This document shows, piece by piece, positions 1 to 7,654 of a stretch of 21,647 bases of DNA. A model generated the notes under the pieces. That model was given only the letters and a program-made list of their open reading frames with translations, made no database searches and was not told where the DNA came from. The stretch comes from a virus. Numbering within the stretch: the first letter of the stretch is position 1; each line of letters starts with the position of its first letter. Made by a program: the position numbers and the translations under genes. Where the stretch lies: the IMG/VR virus record IMGVR_UViG_3300049156_000001, positions 1-21,647 of that record; one strand, written 5' to 3'.

Positions 1-2
1 TA

Positions 3-425
3 CGAGCACTCGTGACTCCTCTCGGTATTGCTGATGCGGATGCGTGGGTCACGGAACTCATTGATGAGTACGACCGGATAGAACTCACCAACAATCCGAC
101 ATGGGCTAACTTTCGGAACAAGATCATCAGCGATGGAAAACTGCTGGCGATGGAAGTGTTTGCTGCGATGGAAGCGGCAATCGACCGACTGACGACAACT
201 TCGCAGGTTCGAGAAGATATAAACCTGATGGACTTGCGTGAAGAGCGCGATAACATCGACGCAGCGATTGACGAGATGAATGTGCTTATCGCAGCGCAAC
301 CGAATGACGCAGTAGGTCGCCTCGTGAAAGAGACGTTACGCATAGGGAAGGATCTTCTGCGTACACGGAAGGAACAGGTACGAAATGAAATTAGAGCAAT
401 CACAGGTGATCCAGATTCACTCTAG
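3..425 (+). CDS. Hypothetical helical protein (5' end probably outside window)
   Basis: I do not recognise this protein. The first possible start inside the window is a GTG at 12, but no ribosome binding site precedes it and the frame stays open to the window edge (codons for R-A-L before the GTG), so the gene most likely begins upstream. The visible part, about 137 residues, is charged and almost entirely helix-forming, with coiled-coil-like stretches (LREERDNIDAAIDEM and LLRTRKEQVRNEIRAI). There is no signal peptide, membrane segment or catalytic motif. It ends nine bases before the next gene and belongs to the same late operon, so a virion or assembly role is plausible but only inferred from position. 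Confidence 0.75.
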   Translation, partial: RALVTPLGIADADAWVTELIDEYDRIELTNNPTWANFRNKIISDGKLLAMEVFAAMEAAIDRLTTTSQVREDINLMDLREERDNIDAAIDEMNVLIAAQPNDAVGRLVKETLRIGKDLLRTRKEQVRNEIRAITGDPDSL

Positions 426-434
426 GAGAAGACG

Positions 435-689
435 ATGAAAGGGTTCAAACAAGGCGCGCAGTGTGGAACGGGAGTAGCATCCCACGGCGAAGCAATGGGG
501 TTCAAGAAAGGTGGCCGAGTGAAGGTCAAGGACACTGGCAACATGCCAGCGAAGCCGGACGGTGACAGTCAGCAAGAGAAGGAAGCTGGAGGTCGCCCGA
601 AGGTTCGCCCAGGATACAAGAAGGGCGGAAAGGCAATGAAGAAAGGCGGCAAGCGAGCCGGGAAAGCAGTGAAGCGCGGGAAGAAATAA
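435..689 (+). CDS. Small Lys/Gly-rich basic protein with KKGG motifs
   Basis: This 84-residue, very basic protein has a good ribosome binding site (AGGAG seven bases ahead of the ATG). The sequence shows two clear motifs, GFKKGGRV at residues 22-29 and GYKKGGKAM at 60-68, a further KKGG at 69-72, and a Lys/Arg/Gly tail ending KRGKK. A single Cys lies at residue 10. Small KKGG-rich proteins of this kind are common near structural genes of environmental phages, but I know of no proven function. Binding or condensing packaged DNA, or docking to another virion protein, are possible guesses. The same K/E-GG-x-V motif recurs in two large proteins downstream (13830-16841 and 16841-17914). The following gene begins on the base after its TAA. 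Confidence 0.85.
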   Translation: MKGFKQGAQCGTGVASHGEAMGFKKGGRVKVKDTGNMPAKPDGDSQQEKEAGGRPKVRPGYKKGGKAMKKGGKRAGKAVKRGKK

Positions 690-1772
690 ATGGCAACTTC
701 AGGAACAGTAGGACAGACGGTCTTTGAGACGCGGAAGGTGATCGACCATGCCCTCCGTCGTTGCAAGGTTCCGCCTCAGATAATCACGAGTGAGCACATA
801 GACACGGCTCTGGATCTGTTGTTCCTGAACCTGTCTGCGCTCGCGTCTTACGGAATCCCGCTATTCGTCATTGAGAAGGTTATCTTGCCCATCTATCGTG
901 GTCAGCGCTCAGTGCCGCTTCCGGCAGGAACGGTCGATATGATGACCATGAACATCCGTGACCTGAACAGGGTACTCGGTCAGACTGATTCAGCGAGTGA
1001 AGGTATTGCGGCGAATGCGTTTGATAGCGATCTGACGACGTCACTCGTGCAGACCATTGCGGCTGGATGGGTTCAGACTGACTACGGTGACGGGAATCAG
1101 GCGCAGATCGACAACTATGGCATCTTCTTCACGAACGCAGTGGCTGAAGTATGGGACATCACCATACAAGGGTCGCAGGATGGCATCACGTTCACTGACA
1201 TCTATGCGAACGCGGAGCTTGATGCTGTTCCAGGTGACTGGTTCTGGCTCGATTTGGAGGAGCAAGTCCCCTGGAGGTTCATTAGACTTCAGGCGAACGG
1301 CCTCACGATCCTCAATATCGCGGAATTCTACCTCGGAAACACTGCCAACGAGATTCCAATGCCGAAAATCGCGTTGGATAGCTACTCGAACCTCCCTGAT
1401 AAGACGTTCTTGAGCCGTCCGACGGAGTATTGGTACGATAAACAGGGAACGACGCCGAGTGGGCAGAGCATTCTGACTGTCTGGCCGCTCCCAGACACTG
1501 AATTCACGTTCTTTCAGTACATTCTCTACGTCAAACGGCAGATTCAGGACATCGGTACGATGGTCCAGGAGATTGAAGTCCCTCAACGGTGGTATGAGTT
1601 CGTGATCTGCGACCTAGCGCGCAAGTGTGTGAGGGAAATTGCTGAAGCAGACATTAGTCGACTGCCTATACTGGACGCAGACTTTGAAAAGGAGTCGATT
1701 AACGTCTGGGCTGGCGAGGATGACGGCGCTCCAGTGCGCATCACGCCACGAATAGGAGTATATACAAGGTGA
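690..1772 (+). CDS. Head-tail adaptor-like virion protein with inserted discoidin-like domain
   Basis: This 360-residue protein looks like a composite. Residues 1-97 form a helical start (TVFETRKVIDHALRRC, then LDLLFLNLSALASYGIPLFV) followed by a strand segment ending VPLPAGTVDM; the remainder resumes near residue 222, with a WPLPD motif at 265-269 and the segment EVPQRWYEFVICDLARKCV around 296-314. This arrangement resembles gp4-like or HMO-2011-type connector proteins that join portal and tail. Between the halves, residues 98-216 read as an F5/8 type C (discoidin) beta-sandwich: AFDSDLTT near 109-116, then GSQDGITFT at 161-169, RFIRLQANG near 196-204, and AEFYLG. The domain would be expected to bind sugar or another virion part. 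The ATG directly follows the previous TAA, and its GGGAAG lies inside the upstream gene. Adaptor call moderate, discoidin domain fairly confident. Confidence 0.65.
   Translation: MATSGTVGQTVFETRKVIDHALRRCKVPPQIITSEHIDTALDLLFLNLSALASYGIPLFVIEKVILPIYRGQRSVPLPAGTVDMMTMNIRDLNRVLGQTDSASEGIAANAFDSDLTTSLVQTIAAGWVQTDYGDGNQAQIDNYGIFFTNAVAEVWDITIQGSQDGITFTDIYANAELDAVPGDWFWLDLEEQVPWRFIRLQANGLTILNIAEFYLGNTANEIPMPKIALDSYSNLPDKTFLSRPTEYWYDKQGTTPSGQSILTVWPLPDTEFTFFQYILYVKRQIQDIGTMVQEIEVPQRWYEFVICDLARKCVREIAEADISRLPILDADFEKESINVWAGEDDGAPVRITPRIGVYTR
981..1337 (+). other. Discoidin (F5/8 type C)-like domain inserted in the adaptor-like protein
   Basis: This marks the inserted domain, residues 98-216 of the 360-residue protein. 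Visible hallmarks, in order, are an Ala-Asn-Ala-Phe-Asp-x-Asp-x-x-Thr start, a Gly-Trp followed by a Tyr-Gly strand, the loop Gly-Ser-x-Asp-Gly-x-x-Phe-Thr, a Trp-x-Trp strand, and a closing Arg-Phe-Ile-Arg-Leu strand followed by an Ala-Glu-Phe-Tyr-Leu-Gly strand. These match the general discoidin pattern as I know it. Ligand cannot be predicted. Confidence 0.6.
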
Positions 1773-2128
1773 GCATCTTCATAGACCCATCTGGTGAGTC
1801 AACATTCGGCATCGGCATCTGCGCAAGGTGCAGCCGAAAGATGAAGCTCGAGGATCTGTACGACGATCCGAATGCTCCAGGCCTCAAGGTCTGTCTTGAT
1901 GACTTGGATGACTATGACCCGTATCGCCTAGCAGCAAGACCGACGGAGGATATCAACCTTATCTTCACGCGGCCGGATAGACCACTGAATGAACTAGACG
2001 GGGACCCGACGTTCTCGCTGTTCTACATACGTCAGATCGGGGATGGACAGCTTCGCGTGACGGAGTCAGGGGAGTTCCGTGACATAGAACAAGCACTGGA
2101 CGGCGGAACGCCTCCATGGGAGTTATAG
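1769..2128 (+). CDS. Small zinc-ribbon-like phage protein
   Basis: This 119-residue protein starts at a GTG that overlaps the upstream TGA (GTGA), with AGGAG about eleven bases ahead. Residues 17-42 (ICARC at 17-21, then KVC at 40-42) followed by DPYRL at 50-54 resemble the short zinc-ribbon proteins common in environmental phages, whose usual pattern is CxxC, about twenty residues, then CxxC, then a D/H-P motif. Here Cys18, Cys21 and Cys42 are present, but position 45, where the fourth Cys would sit, is Asp. Metal binding may therefore be altered or lost. The C-terminal half ends with the segment DGGTPPWEL. Its place just after an adaptor-like gene suggests a virion or assembly role; the function is unknown. 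Confidence 0.75.
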   Translation: MSIFIDPSGESTFGIGICARCSRKMKLEDLYDDPNAPGLKVCLDDLDDYDPYRLAARPTEDINLIFTRPDRPLNELDGDPTFSLFYIRQIGDGQLRVTESGEFRDIEQALDGGTPPWEL

Positions 2129-2129
2129 A

Positions 2130-5100
2130 ATGAGCGTAAAGATTACAGATTTAGGAGCCATCGTACCTCCTCTCGTTGGGACGGAGGTGATGGAGATCGT
2201 TCAGGATGGTCTGAGCAGGAAGGTCACAGTCACCGAACTTTCTGCTGGCATCGGTGGACTTGATGCGGACTTCGTAACGCTCAGCTTGAACGCTCAGCTT
2301 CCGAATGAGCGAGTGCTGACGGCTGGCACTGACATCAGCATTGTTGACGGCGGACCAGGAGGTACGATCACGATCAATGCAGTGATCCCGACTCCTCCGG
2401 CCGGTAATCTGCCGGTTCCAACGGTCAACGGCTCGATGTTGTTCTCTGACGGTGCGACTGCGTGGCTTGAAGCCGTAGATCTGGCGTGGGATACTTTCTC
2501 AGTTGCTGGTGCTAACACCATGGATCTCGCCAGTGGCGTGACGCAGGGTGCGACGCCCATGATGCGCTTCAGCACGATTGCCCCAAGTGCTAGGATGATG
2601 GAGTTCCGTTCTACCGCGTCCACGAACTATGAGATCTTCCGTTGCTACGACCAGACGGTGACGCAATACTTCAACATGCGACACGACTACTCGCTGTCGT
2701 CATCCAACCATCGGCTCCACGTCGAGCATACTGGCAACGCCGATATTCTCACGTTCGTCAACAACGGAGACATGTATTTCGCTGGTCAGTTTGACATCCT
2801 GTTCGACCGCAGCGCACAGATGCTCAAGATCGGCAACAGTTATCACATCCAGTTTGATGAGCGAGCGTCTATCGCGTCTGTTGGTGCTGGTGACGGTGCA
2901 ATCTATGTGCGGAATGACACTCCGAATGTCCTGATCTTCAAGGACGAGAACGATACTGAGTGGGTGTTGAACACTGCTGGAGGAGGCACGTTAGCAGCAC
3001 TCACCGACGTTGATCTGACCGGACAAGCTCAGTACGACCTACTCTTCAACGTGGACGGATCAAACTGGGAGGACACTGCTGGTGATCTGATCTTTGATGT
3101 TGCGGCACAGGCTCTTCAATTCGCGGCTGGATTCGGCATCAACATGGGAGCCACTCCGACCAGAGTTTTGGAGATGGCATCTTCAGGTCTTCCATCGACC
3201 ACTATCGAACATACGACTGTCGAGGTGATCGCCGAGGTCAGCACGTCAAGCAACTCAGAGGTCGACGTCACGGGTGGTGTTCTTCCGTTGCTTACTGAGG
3301 GAGATGACTACCTCATTATGGGCATTGCTCAGCATCATCAGGGCAATACTGGCGGAGAGAACGTCCACGGAGCAGATATCGCGATCGCGTCTCAAGCAGG
3401 TGTTCCGCTCAGCAACTGCCGAGATGACATTGAACCTCCTGCGTGTGCAGTTGCTTCGGATCAAGGTGCGTGGTTCACTGGTATGAACGGGATCACGTAC
3501 ACGGCTGCTGCTTACGGTCAGATTCGCCTCGAGCATTCGGCTGGAACGGCGCAGACTCACTATGTCAACAACGCGAGCTTGATGGCATTCAATCTTACTG
3601 ATTTTGGTACAGAGAATGTCGATTGGTGGAGGGACGTCACGGCTCCATTCGTTACGGTGACAGATGCCGGATGGTCAAACCTATCCCCGAGCGTTACGAT
3701 TGGCGATGGCGTCAGCGACTGGTTGATCTTCGGTACTTTCCAGTGTGATCAACCACAGGCAGGTGGACAGATCCAGTTCGGTCTGTTCGATGGCTCTGTC
3801 AATACTGAATACGCGATGCATCAGTTCGCTGATGTTGCTGACATCAAGAGCATCGTCTTCTCTGCTGTCTTAACTGGGATTGCCTCAACGACCTTCCAGA
3901 CTGCGGCTCGTGCTGTTGCCGCTTCTGGTGACACGGCTCGAATCTTTACCAGTGGTCTCCACGTTCTTCGTTTGAATAGGTTCGCACAGTACTCTATCCA
4001 ATCTGCTTCCGGTCCTACTTCCCCAGGAAGCGGAGCTGAGTTCTCGTTGCTCACCGACAGCATGGTCGCGAATTCCAACAGCGATTGGGGGATCTTCGCC
4101 TTCGTCAGGAACCAGTGGATTGGAAACACTCTCTCCGGTACTTCTTACGGTCGAGCGAATATCAACGCCGGAGGATTCACAACCATCGCAGGGTTCGATA
4201 CGCCTCCTCAAGCAGTTGTAGAGAACGCGACTAATGAGTTGACTCCTAGACCGTTGGTCCCGCGTATCACGGAGCTCACAGGCGTCGTGGCGACGGATAC
4301 CGTTGGAGCAGAACTACGGTGGATTCCTCCTGCGACGTTTGGACCTACAAGAGCAGCCCTATATCATATGGTCATGTTCACGTGGGACACGTTTGACAGT
4401 TCTGTCAACGCGACCACACTAGGTGATCCGACTGTAGATACTCAGATTGACGGTGCAGCAGTCAACCTCTTCGGCGAGTATAGCTTCCCGCTCCTTGACG
4501 GTGCAGCAGGTGAAGGTCTCGTCACTGACGGTCTTGGTCAACTGTCATTCGCGGCAGCGTCCATCCCTGACCCACTGATCCTCGGGTCTATCAACTTGAC
4601 CAGTGCGCTGTCTACTTCAACCCTCGGCGCTCCGTACACCAACGTACCGATCAACATCGGTAATAGTTTGACGGGTACGCAAGGCATGACGCAACTGTCA
4701 CGTCAGAGGATTCAGACGAAGCCTAGTGCATTCAGTTTCAACTCTACTCTCTTCATCAACATTGATGGTGCGGGTACTTCCGGGTCTGATACGTACATCG
4801 GTGGTCTTAATAGCGCGGGCATTGAAGTTGAGTTCGGCGTCGCTGTCAGGCTTCAGCATGGTCTTGCGTCTTCTGTCGTCCTGGAGACAATAACTGGAGG
4901 CGTCTTGCTTCCAGATGGTTCGTTATACGTTACAGATAAAGCAGCACAAGGCGCGTTCACTGCTGGTCGCGGTGAGTTCTGGGCGCGAAACGATTCACCG
5001 AGTACGCCGATGTTCACGACAGACACTGGCGTCGATATTGACCTGAGCGCAGGAGCAGCGAGCTCACTCCAGGCAACGATGGCCGTCGGCGCGACCACTA

Positions 5101-5864
5101 CTATTGATCTTCAGATCATCACTGGTGCTGCGCTTACGATCTTTGACGCAGCCGACTCTGACAGTGTGTCGATGGAGATCAACACTACAACGATGGCTCC
5201 GGCAGAGGCCTTCGTCTTCACAGCAAGCGTGAACGTCGAAGTCTACTCGTTTGATGAAGGCATCAACATTGACGGTGGCGATCTGAACTTGGGGTCTGCG
5301 GGTGATATCAACTTCTATAGGTACGGTGATGCGGTCAGCTCCAGCATGGGTGATGACGGAACTGATATCAGAATCCAAGTCGTTGGCGGAACATCAACCT
5401 TCTTTGTACAGGCTGATTCAATTCGCCAAAGTGAATCGGCGTCTCCTGCTCCCAACATCGCAGGTCGAGGTCAGTGGTGGACGCGTTCGGCAGCACCGTG
5501 TCGCCCGATGTACACCGACGATACTGACGTTGACCAAGAGATGGATCCATCACGTTCGGATCTCAACACACAGAACGGCAACTATACGTTCCTGATGACA
5601 GACAAAGGCAAGACGATCTACAAGGCATCAGGCGGAGCGGGTGAAACGTACACCATCCCCGCGAGTGGAGCGGTCGCGTACCAGATCGGCACATGGATCG
5701 CTATCGACAACGATGGAGGAGGTAATCTATCTATCGCCATCACGACTGACACGCTAGTCGGAACTGATGGAGCCACAGGAACTCGAACTCTTGGAGATAA
5801 CCACAGAGCGTTGATCCAGAAGATCGGTGCGACTCGGTGGCGCTATCAGGCAACTGATCTATGA
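2130..5864 (+). CDS. Large tail fibre-like structural protein, modular beta-rich
   Basis: This 1244-residue protein starts one base after the preceding stop, with GGGAG eight bases ahead of the ATG. The composition (Gly, Ser, Thr, Asp, Asn; few Lys) and absence of long helices fit a fibrous beta-structured virion protein, probably a tail fibre or receptor-binding protein. N-terminal ITDLGAIVPPLVGTEVMEIV resembles the start of other phage fibre proteins. A short module with a W/Y-x-R-x-x-x-P core occurs three times, at residues about 251-270, 938-962 and 1104-1128. Three diverged sandwich-like segments begin around Asp393, Asp530 and Asp652. A YSFPLLDG...GLVTDG turn motif lies near residue 790. 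The final hundred residues (MTDKGKTIY, then TYTIPASGAVAYQIGT and IAITTDTL) match a C-terminal domain often seen at the end of phage fibre proteins. The exact receptor is unknown. Confidence 0.8.
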   Translation: MSVKITDLGAIVPPLVGTEVMEIVQDGLSRKVTVTELSAGIGGLDADFVTLSLNAQLPNERVLTAGTDISIVDGGPGGTITINAVIPTPPAGNLPVPTVNGSMLFSDGATAWLEAVDLAWDTFSVAGANTMDLASGVTQGATPMMRFSTIAPSARMMEFRSTASTNYEIFRCYDQTVTQYFNMRHDYSLSSSNHRLHVEHTGNADILTFVNNGDMYFAGQFDILFDRSAQMLKIGNSYHIQFDERASIASVGAGDGAIYVRNDTPNVLIFKDENDTEWVLNTAGGGTLAALTDVDLTGQAQYDLLFNVDGSNWEDTAGDLIFDVAAQALQFAAGFGINMGATPTRVLEMASSGLPSTTIEHTTVEVIAEVSTSSNSEVDVTGGVLPLLTEGDDYLIMGIAQHHQGNTGGENVHGADIAIASQAGVPLSNCRDDIEPPACAVASDQGAWFTGMNGITYTAAAYGQIRLEHSAGTAQTHYVNNASLMAFNLTDFGTENVDWWRDVTAPFVTVTDAGWSNLSPSVTIGDGVSDWLIFGTFQCDQPQAGGQIQFGLFDGSVNTEYAMHQFADVADIKSIVFSAVLTGIASTTFQTAARAVAASGDTARIFTSGLHVLRLNRFAQYSIQSASGPTSPGSGAEFSLLTDSMVANSNSDWGIFAFVRNQWIGNTLSGTSYGRANINAGGFTTIAGFDTPPQAVVENATNELTPRPLVPRITELTGVVATDTVGAELRWIPPATFGPTRAALYHMVMFTWDTFDSSVNATTLGDPTVDTQIDGAAVNLFGEYSFPLLDGAAGEGLVTDGLGQLSFAAASIPDPLILGSINLTSALSTSTLGAPYTNVPINIGNSLTGTQGMTQLSRQRIQTKPSAFSFNSTLFINIDGAGTSGSDTYIGGLNSAGIEVEFGVAVRLQHGLASSVVLETITGGVLLPDGSLYVTDKAAQGAFTAGRGEFWARNDSPSTPMFTTDTGVDIDLSAGAASSLQATMAVGATTTIDLQIITGAALTIFDAADSDSVSMEINTTTMAPAEAFVFTASVNVEVYSFDEGINIDGGDLNLGSAGDINFYRYGDAVSSSMGDDGTDIRIQVVGGTSTFFVQADSIRQSESASPAPNIAGRGQWWTRSAAPCRPMYTDDTDVDQEMDPSRSDLNTQNGNYTFLMTDKGKTIYKASGGAGETYTIPASGAVAYQIGTWIAIDNDGGGNLSIAITTDTLVGTDGATGTRTLGDNHRALIQKIGATRWRYQATDL

Positions 5865-6355
5865 GTTTCTTTCACGCATCTTCTGGGATCACCCGAGGTC
5901 CGGCCGGAGTCGTTCCGTTCGTCAGTGATATTGAGATTGAGGATTCCGTTTCCTCTGGTCAAGTCGCGGCAAGGATACGCTTCGGCAGCACTGGCGGCGA
6001 CTCAAGGGACTTGTACAAAGAACACGCTCTGGGCACCTTCTTTCTCATGGGCAATGATGATGCATCTGTTCCGGTGGATCATACTGGTGAATGGACTTCT
6101 GAAGTTATCACCGCATCAGAGTGGGAGGTCGCGATGCTCTCTCTGGACTCGGGGTCGTTCCTCACCACCTTTGCAGGACTCGGGGTTTACACCACGCTGG
6201 ACACGGCTGACATCGTCTACGGGAACTTCCGAATCGGAGGCAAAGGTTACACTCCAGGCACGACGACTGGAACGGCTACCTTCCGCATCCGAGAGGTCGC
6301 GGTTCCCGCCAACTTTACCGACTTTGAAGTTATCTGCACAGGAATACAAACATGA
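5861..6355 (+). CDS. Hypothetical beta-rich virion-associated protein
   Basis: I do not recognise this 164-residue protein. Its ATG overlaps the stop of the fibre gene (ATGA) and lacks a clear ribosome binding site of its own, so it is probably translated by coupling to the fibre gene. It has few helices and alternating hydrophobic strands (AARIRFGS, GTFFLMGND, WEVAMLSLDSGSF, IVYGNFRIGG, TATFRIREVAV), suggesting a single beta-sandwich domain. No signal peptide or membrane segment is seen. Its coupling to the fibre gene suggests a fibre partner, cap or chaperone; this is inference from position only. It also overlaps the start of the next gene by four bases. Confidence 0.8.
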   Translation: MSFFHASSGITRGPAGVVPFVSDIEIEDSVSSGQVAARIRFGSTGGDSRDLYKEHALGTFFLMGNDDASVPVDHTGEWTSEVITASEWEVAMLSLDSGSFLTTFAGLGVYTTLDTADIVYGNFRIGGKGYTPGTTTGTATFRIREVAVPANFTDFEVICTGIQT

Positions 6356-7029
6356 TCACGTTGCCACCTTACATCTACGACAGAGACAGCTACCATCAAC
6401 TTCCGATGGCTGATCGTTGGATAATGAACAAGCTCCAGGTCGCAGAACGACTCGGCTATACTTGCGGACCTGTCGGTACTAGACCTGTCGTGGCTACCCC
6501 GGTGATCGTTAGACCCCAGATGAACATCTTCGGACAAGGGAAGGGAGGCTTCTACGAGTATGATGAGTGGCCGTTCGCTGCATGGGACAACGTGCCGAAC
6601 TCTAACCCTGGATACTTCTGGTGTGAGCAGTTCACAGGTCGCCACGCTTACACGCAGTTCGTTGACGACGTCGCTCGATACTGCGCGTACTCAGAACCGG
6701 TCACGCTCGCTGTGAATCAGATGTGGGTCGGCGTTGAAGACATCGCACTGACAGAAGCTCCAGCGCTCCCTGTCGAGCTACAAGGAATTTCAAAGTACCT
6801 GTATGTTGAATCCATCGGTGGCAACATCATTGAAGTGTCGCCACGAATGGGAATGACAGGCGCGAGACAAGTTATCATTGACGAATACAAGTTGATCGAC
6901 CCAACGTGGGTTGAACCCAACGACATCGAATTTGGCATGGTTGATCAACGAGTCATGCCGGATATAGCCGGAGGATTTAGATGGGAGGTTCGAGAGAACA
7001 CCCGTCGGCCCTTCACCGTAGATCTATAA
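6352..7029 (+). CDS. Hypothetical protein with ATP-grasp-like motif series
   Basis: This 225-residue protein starts at an ATG overlapping the upstream TGA, with AGGA eight bases ahead. Its motifs fall in the order expected of an ATP-grasp fold: DRWIMNKL at 21-28 and LGYTCGP at 34-40 (pre-loop helix and turn), VIVRP at 51-55 with Arg54 where a nucleotide-binding Lys or Arg usually sits, the glycine loop GQGKGG at 61-66, GYFWCEQFTG at 87-96 resembling the hinge with Glu92, and YVESIGGNIIEVSPR at 151-165 resembling the metal-binding E-x-N-P-R strand, with Ser163 replacing Asn. ATP-grasp enzymes such as RimK and D-Ala-D-Ala ligase join a carboxylate to an amine using ATP. This reading is from motifs alone; the protein is short, its substrate is unknown, and it could be a degenerate non-catalytic relative. 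Confidence 0.8.
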   Translation: MITLPPYIYDRDSYHQLPMADRWIMNKLQVAERLGYTCGPVGTRPVVATPVIVRPQMNIFGQGKGGFYEYDEWPFAAWDNVPNSNPGYFWCEQFTGRHAYTQFVDDVARYCAYSEPVTLAVNQMWVGVEDIALTEAPALPVELQGISKYLYVESIGGNIIEVSPRMGMTGARQVIIDEYKLIDPTWVEPNDIEFGMVDQRVMPDIAGGFRWEVRENTRRPFTVDL

Positions 7030-7044
7030 CAAAGAGGAAGTACA

Positions 7045-7293
7045 ATGAATGCACAGACGCAACCACAACAAGTCCAAGTTCAACCTGAGCAAGTTCAGGC
7101 AGCGGCACAAGCCGGAGTGAAGTTACTGATGGATGACGCCCGTATAAGTATCCCGCCGAGTATGGCGCAGGATGGTACGTTCGTTCTCCTTACCGGGTTA
7201 CTCCAGGCTCTGGCGACTGGTCAGGCGGTCTTGGGCAATCCGGTAGACGCTGAGCCTGAAGGTGGCGAAGGCAGCGGAGAACCGCAGGAGTAA
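7045..7293 (+). CDS. Small protein with Gln-rich start and acidic Gly/Glu tail
   Basis: I do not recognise this 82-residue protein. AGAGGAAG precedes the ATG by five bases. Residues 3-23 are rich in Gln and Val (QPQQVQVQPEQVQ), the middle contains a helical, moderately hydrophobic stretch (FVLLTGLLQALATGQAVLG, about 46-64), and the last fifteen residues are acidic and flexible (DAEPEGGEGSGEPQE). The hydrophobic stretch is too polar and short to call a membrane segment with confidence. It lies between the ATP-grasp-like gene and the lysis cassette; its stop codon sits a few bases before the next start. It could be a small virion or assembly protein, or a substrate of the neighbouring enzyme, but nothing in the sequence proves either. 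Confidence 0.8.
   Translation: MNAQTQPQQVQVQPEQVQAAAQAGVKLLMDDARISIPPSMAQDGTFVLLTGLLQALATGQAVLGNPVDAEPEGGEGSGEPQE
7286..7290 (+). promoter_or_regulatory. Ribosome binding site deciding the start at 7298
   Basis: AGGAG lies inside the last codons of the upstream gene. It is four bases from the ATG at 7295 and seven from the ATG at 7298. The seven-base spacing is the better fit, and a GTG further upstream at 7262 would overlap the previous gene by over thirty bases without any such site. Confidence 0.65.
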
Positions 7294-7297
7294 GATG

Positions 7298-7654
7298 ATG
7301 GCAGGTAGCACAGCGAAGGAACGAGGGATACGGATCGGAATCAATCAGATCGTGACGTATGCCACTCTGATCCCCATACTCTGGTTCATCGGTCAGCCCA
7401 TAATCATGGATGCTATGGCCGAGGATATCAAAGAGATGGTACAGACTGAGATCGCTCCGATGAACTCGGCCTTCGTTGCGCTGCTCCGAACTAACGTGGC
7501 AAACACCAGACGGAAGATTGCTCACCTTGAATTCAAGCGTGACAATCCACCGGACGATGACTGGACGGCTCAGGATGCAGAGGACTTAGTGAATCTGCAT
7601 CTTGAGCTTTCTAGCAGCCAGCAAGCACTGACAGCATTGACGAATACTAGCTGA
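7298..7654 (+). CDS. Membrane-anchored coiled-coil protein; candidate i-spanin-like lysis protein
   Basis: The protein is 118 residues from the second of two adjacent ATGs (119 from the first). A basic start (STAKERGIRIG) is followed by one hydrophobic segment, about residues 16-35 (IVTYATLIPILWFIGQPIIM), then a long charged helical region with coiled-coil character (NTRRKIAHLEFKRD, and LVNLHLELSSSQQALTAL). A single N-terminal anchor with a helical domain beyond it is the shape of inner-membrane spanins (Rz-like), which act with an outer-membrane lipoprotein to fuse the membranes during lysis. It leads a run of lysis-type genes that includes a lipoprotein at 8330. Sequence similarity to Rz is not evident, so this is a candidate by topology and context; a pinholin-like or structural role is not excluded. 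Confidence 0.75.
   Translation: MAGSTAKERGIRIGINQIVTYATLIPILWFIGQPIIMDAMAEDIKEMVQTEIAPMNSAFVALLRTNVANTRRKIAHLEFKRDNPPDDDWTAQDAEDLVNLHLELSSSQQALTALTNTS

Noticed and set aside
1041-1586. Long reverse-strand open frame, 181 codons, opposite the adaptor-like gene
   Set aside because: It lies fully inside a convincing + strand gene, has no convincing ribosome binding site, and its translation has no recognisable domain; it is probably a shadow of codon bias.
4391-4409. Inverted repeat TTGACAG-TT-CTGTCAA within the large fibre gene
   Set aside because: The arms are seven bases with a two-base centre; it lies within coding sequence with no sign of a promoter or operator and can arise by chance.
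5925-6413. Alternative + frame of 162 codons overlapping the 5861 gene
   Set aside because: It overlaps two better genes in another frame; its translation is rich in Arg, Ser and Trp in a pattern typical of an out-of-frame reading.
7262-7297. GTG start at 7262 for the anchored coiled-coil protein
   Set aside because: It would overlap the previous gene by more than thirty bases; the ATG pair at 7295 and 7298 follows an AGGAG and fits better.
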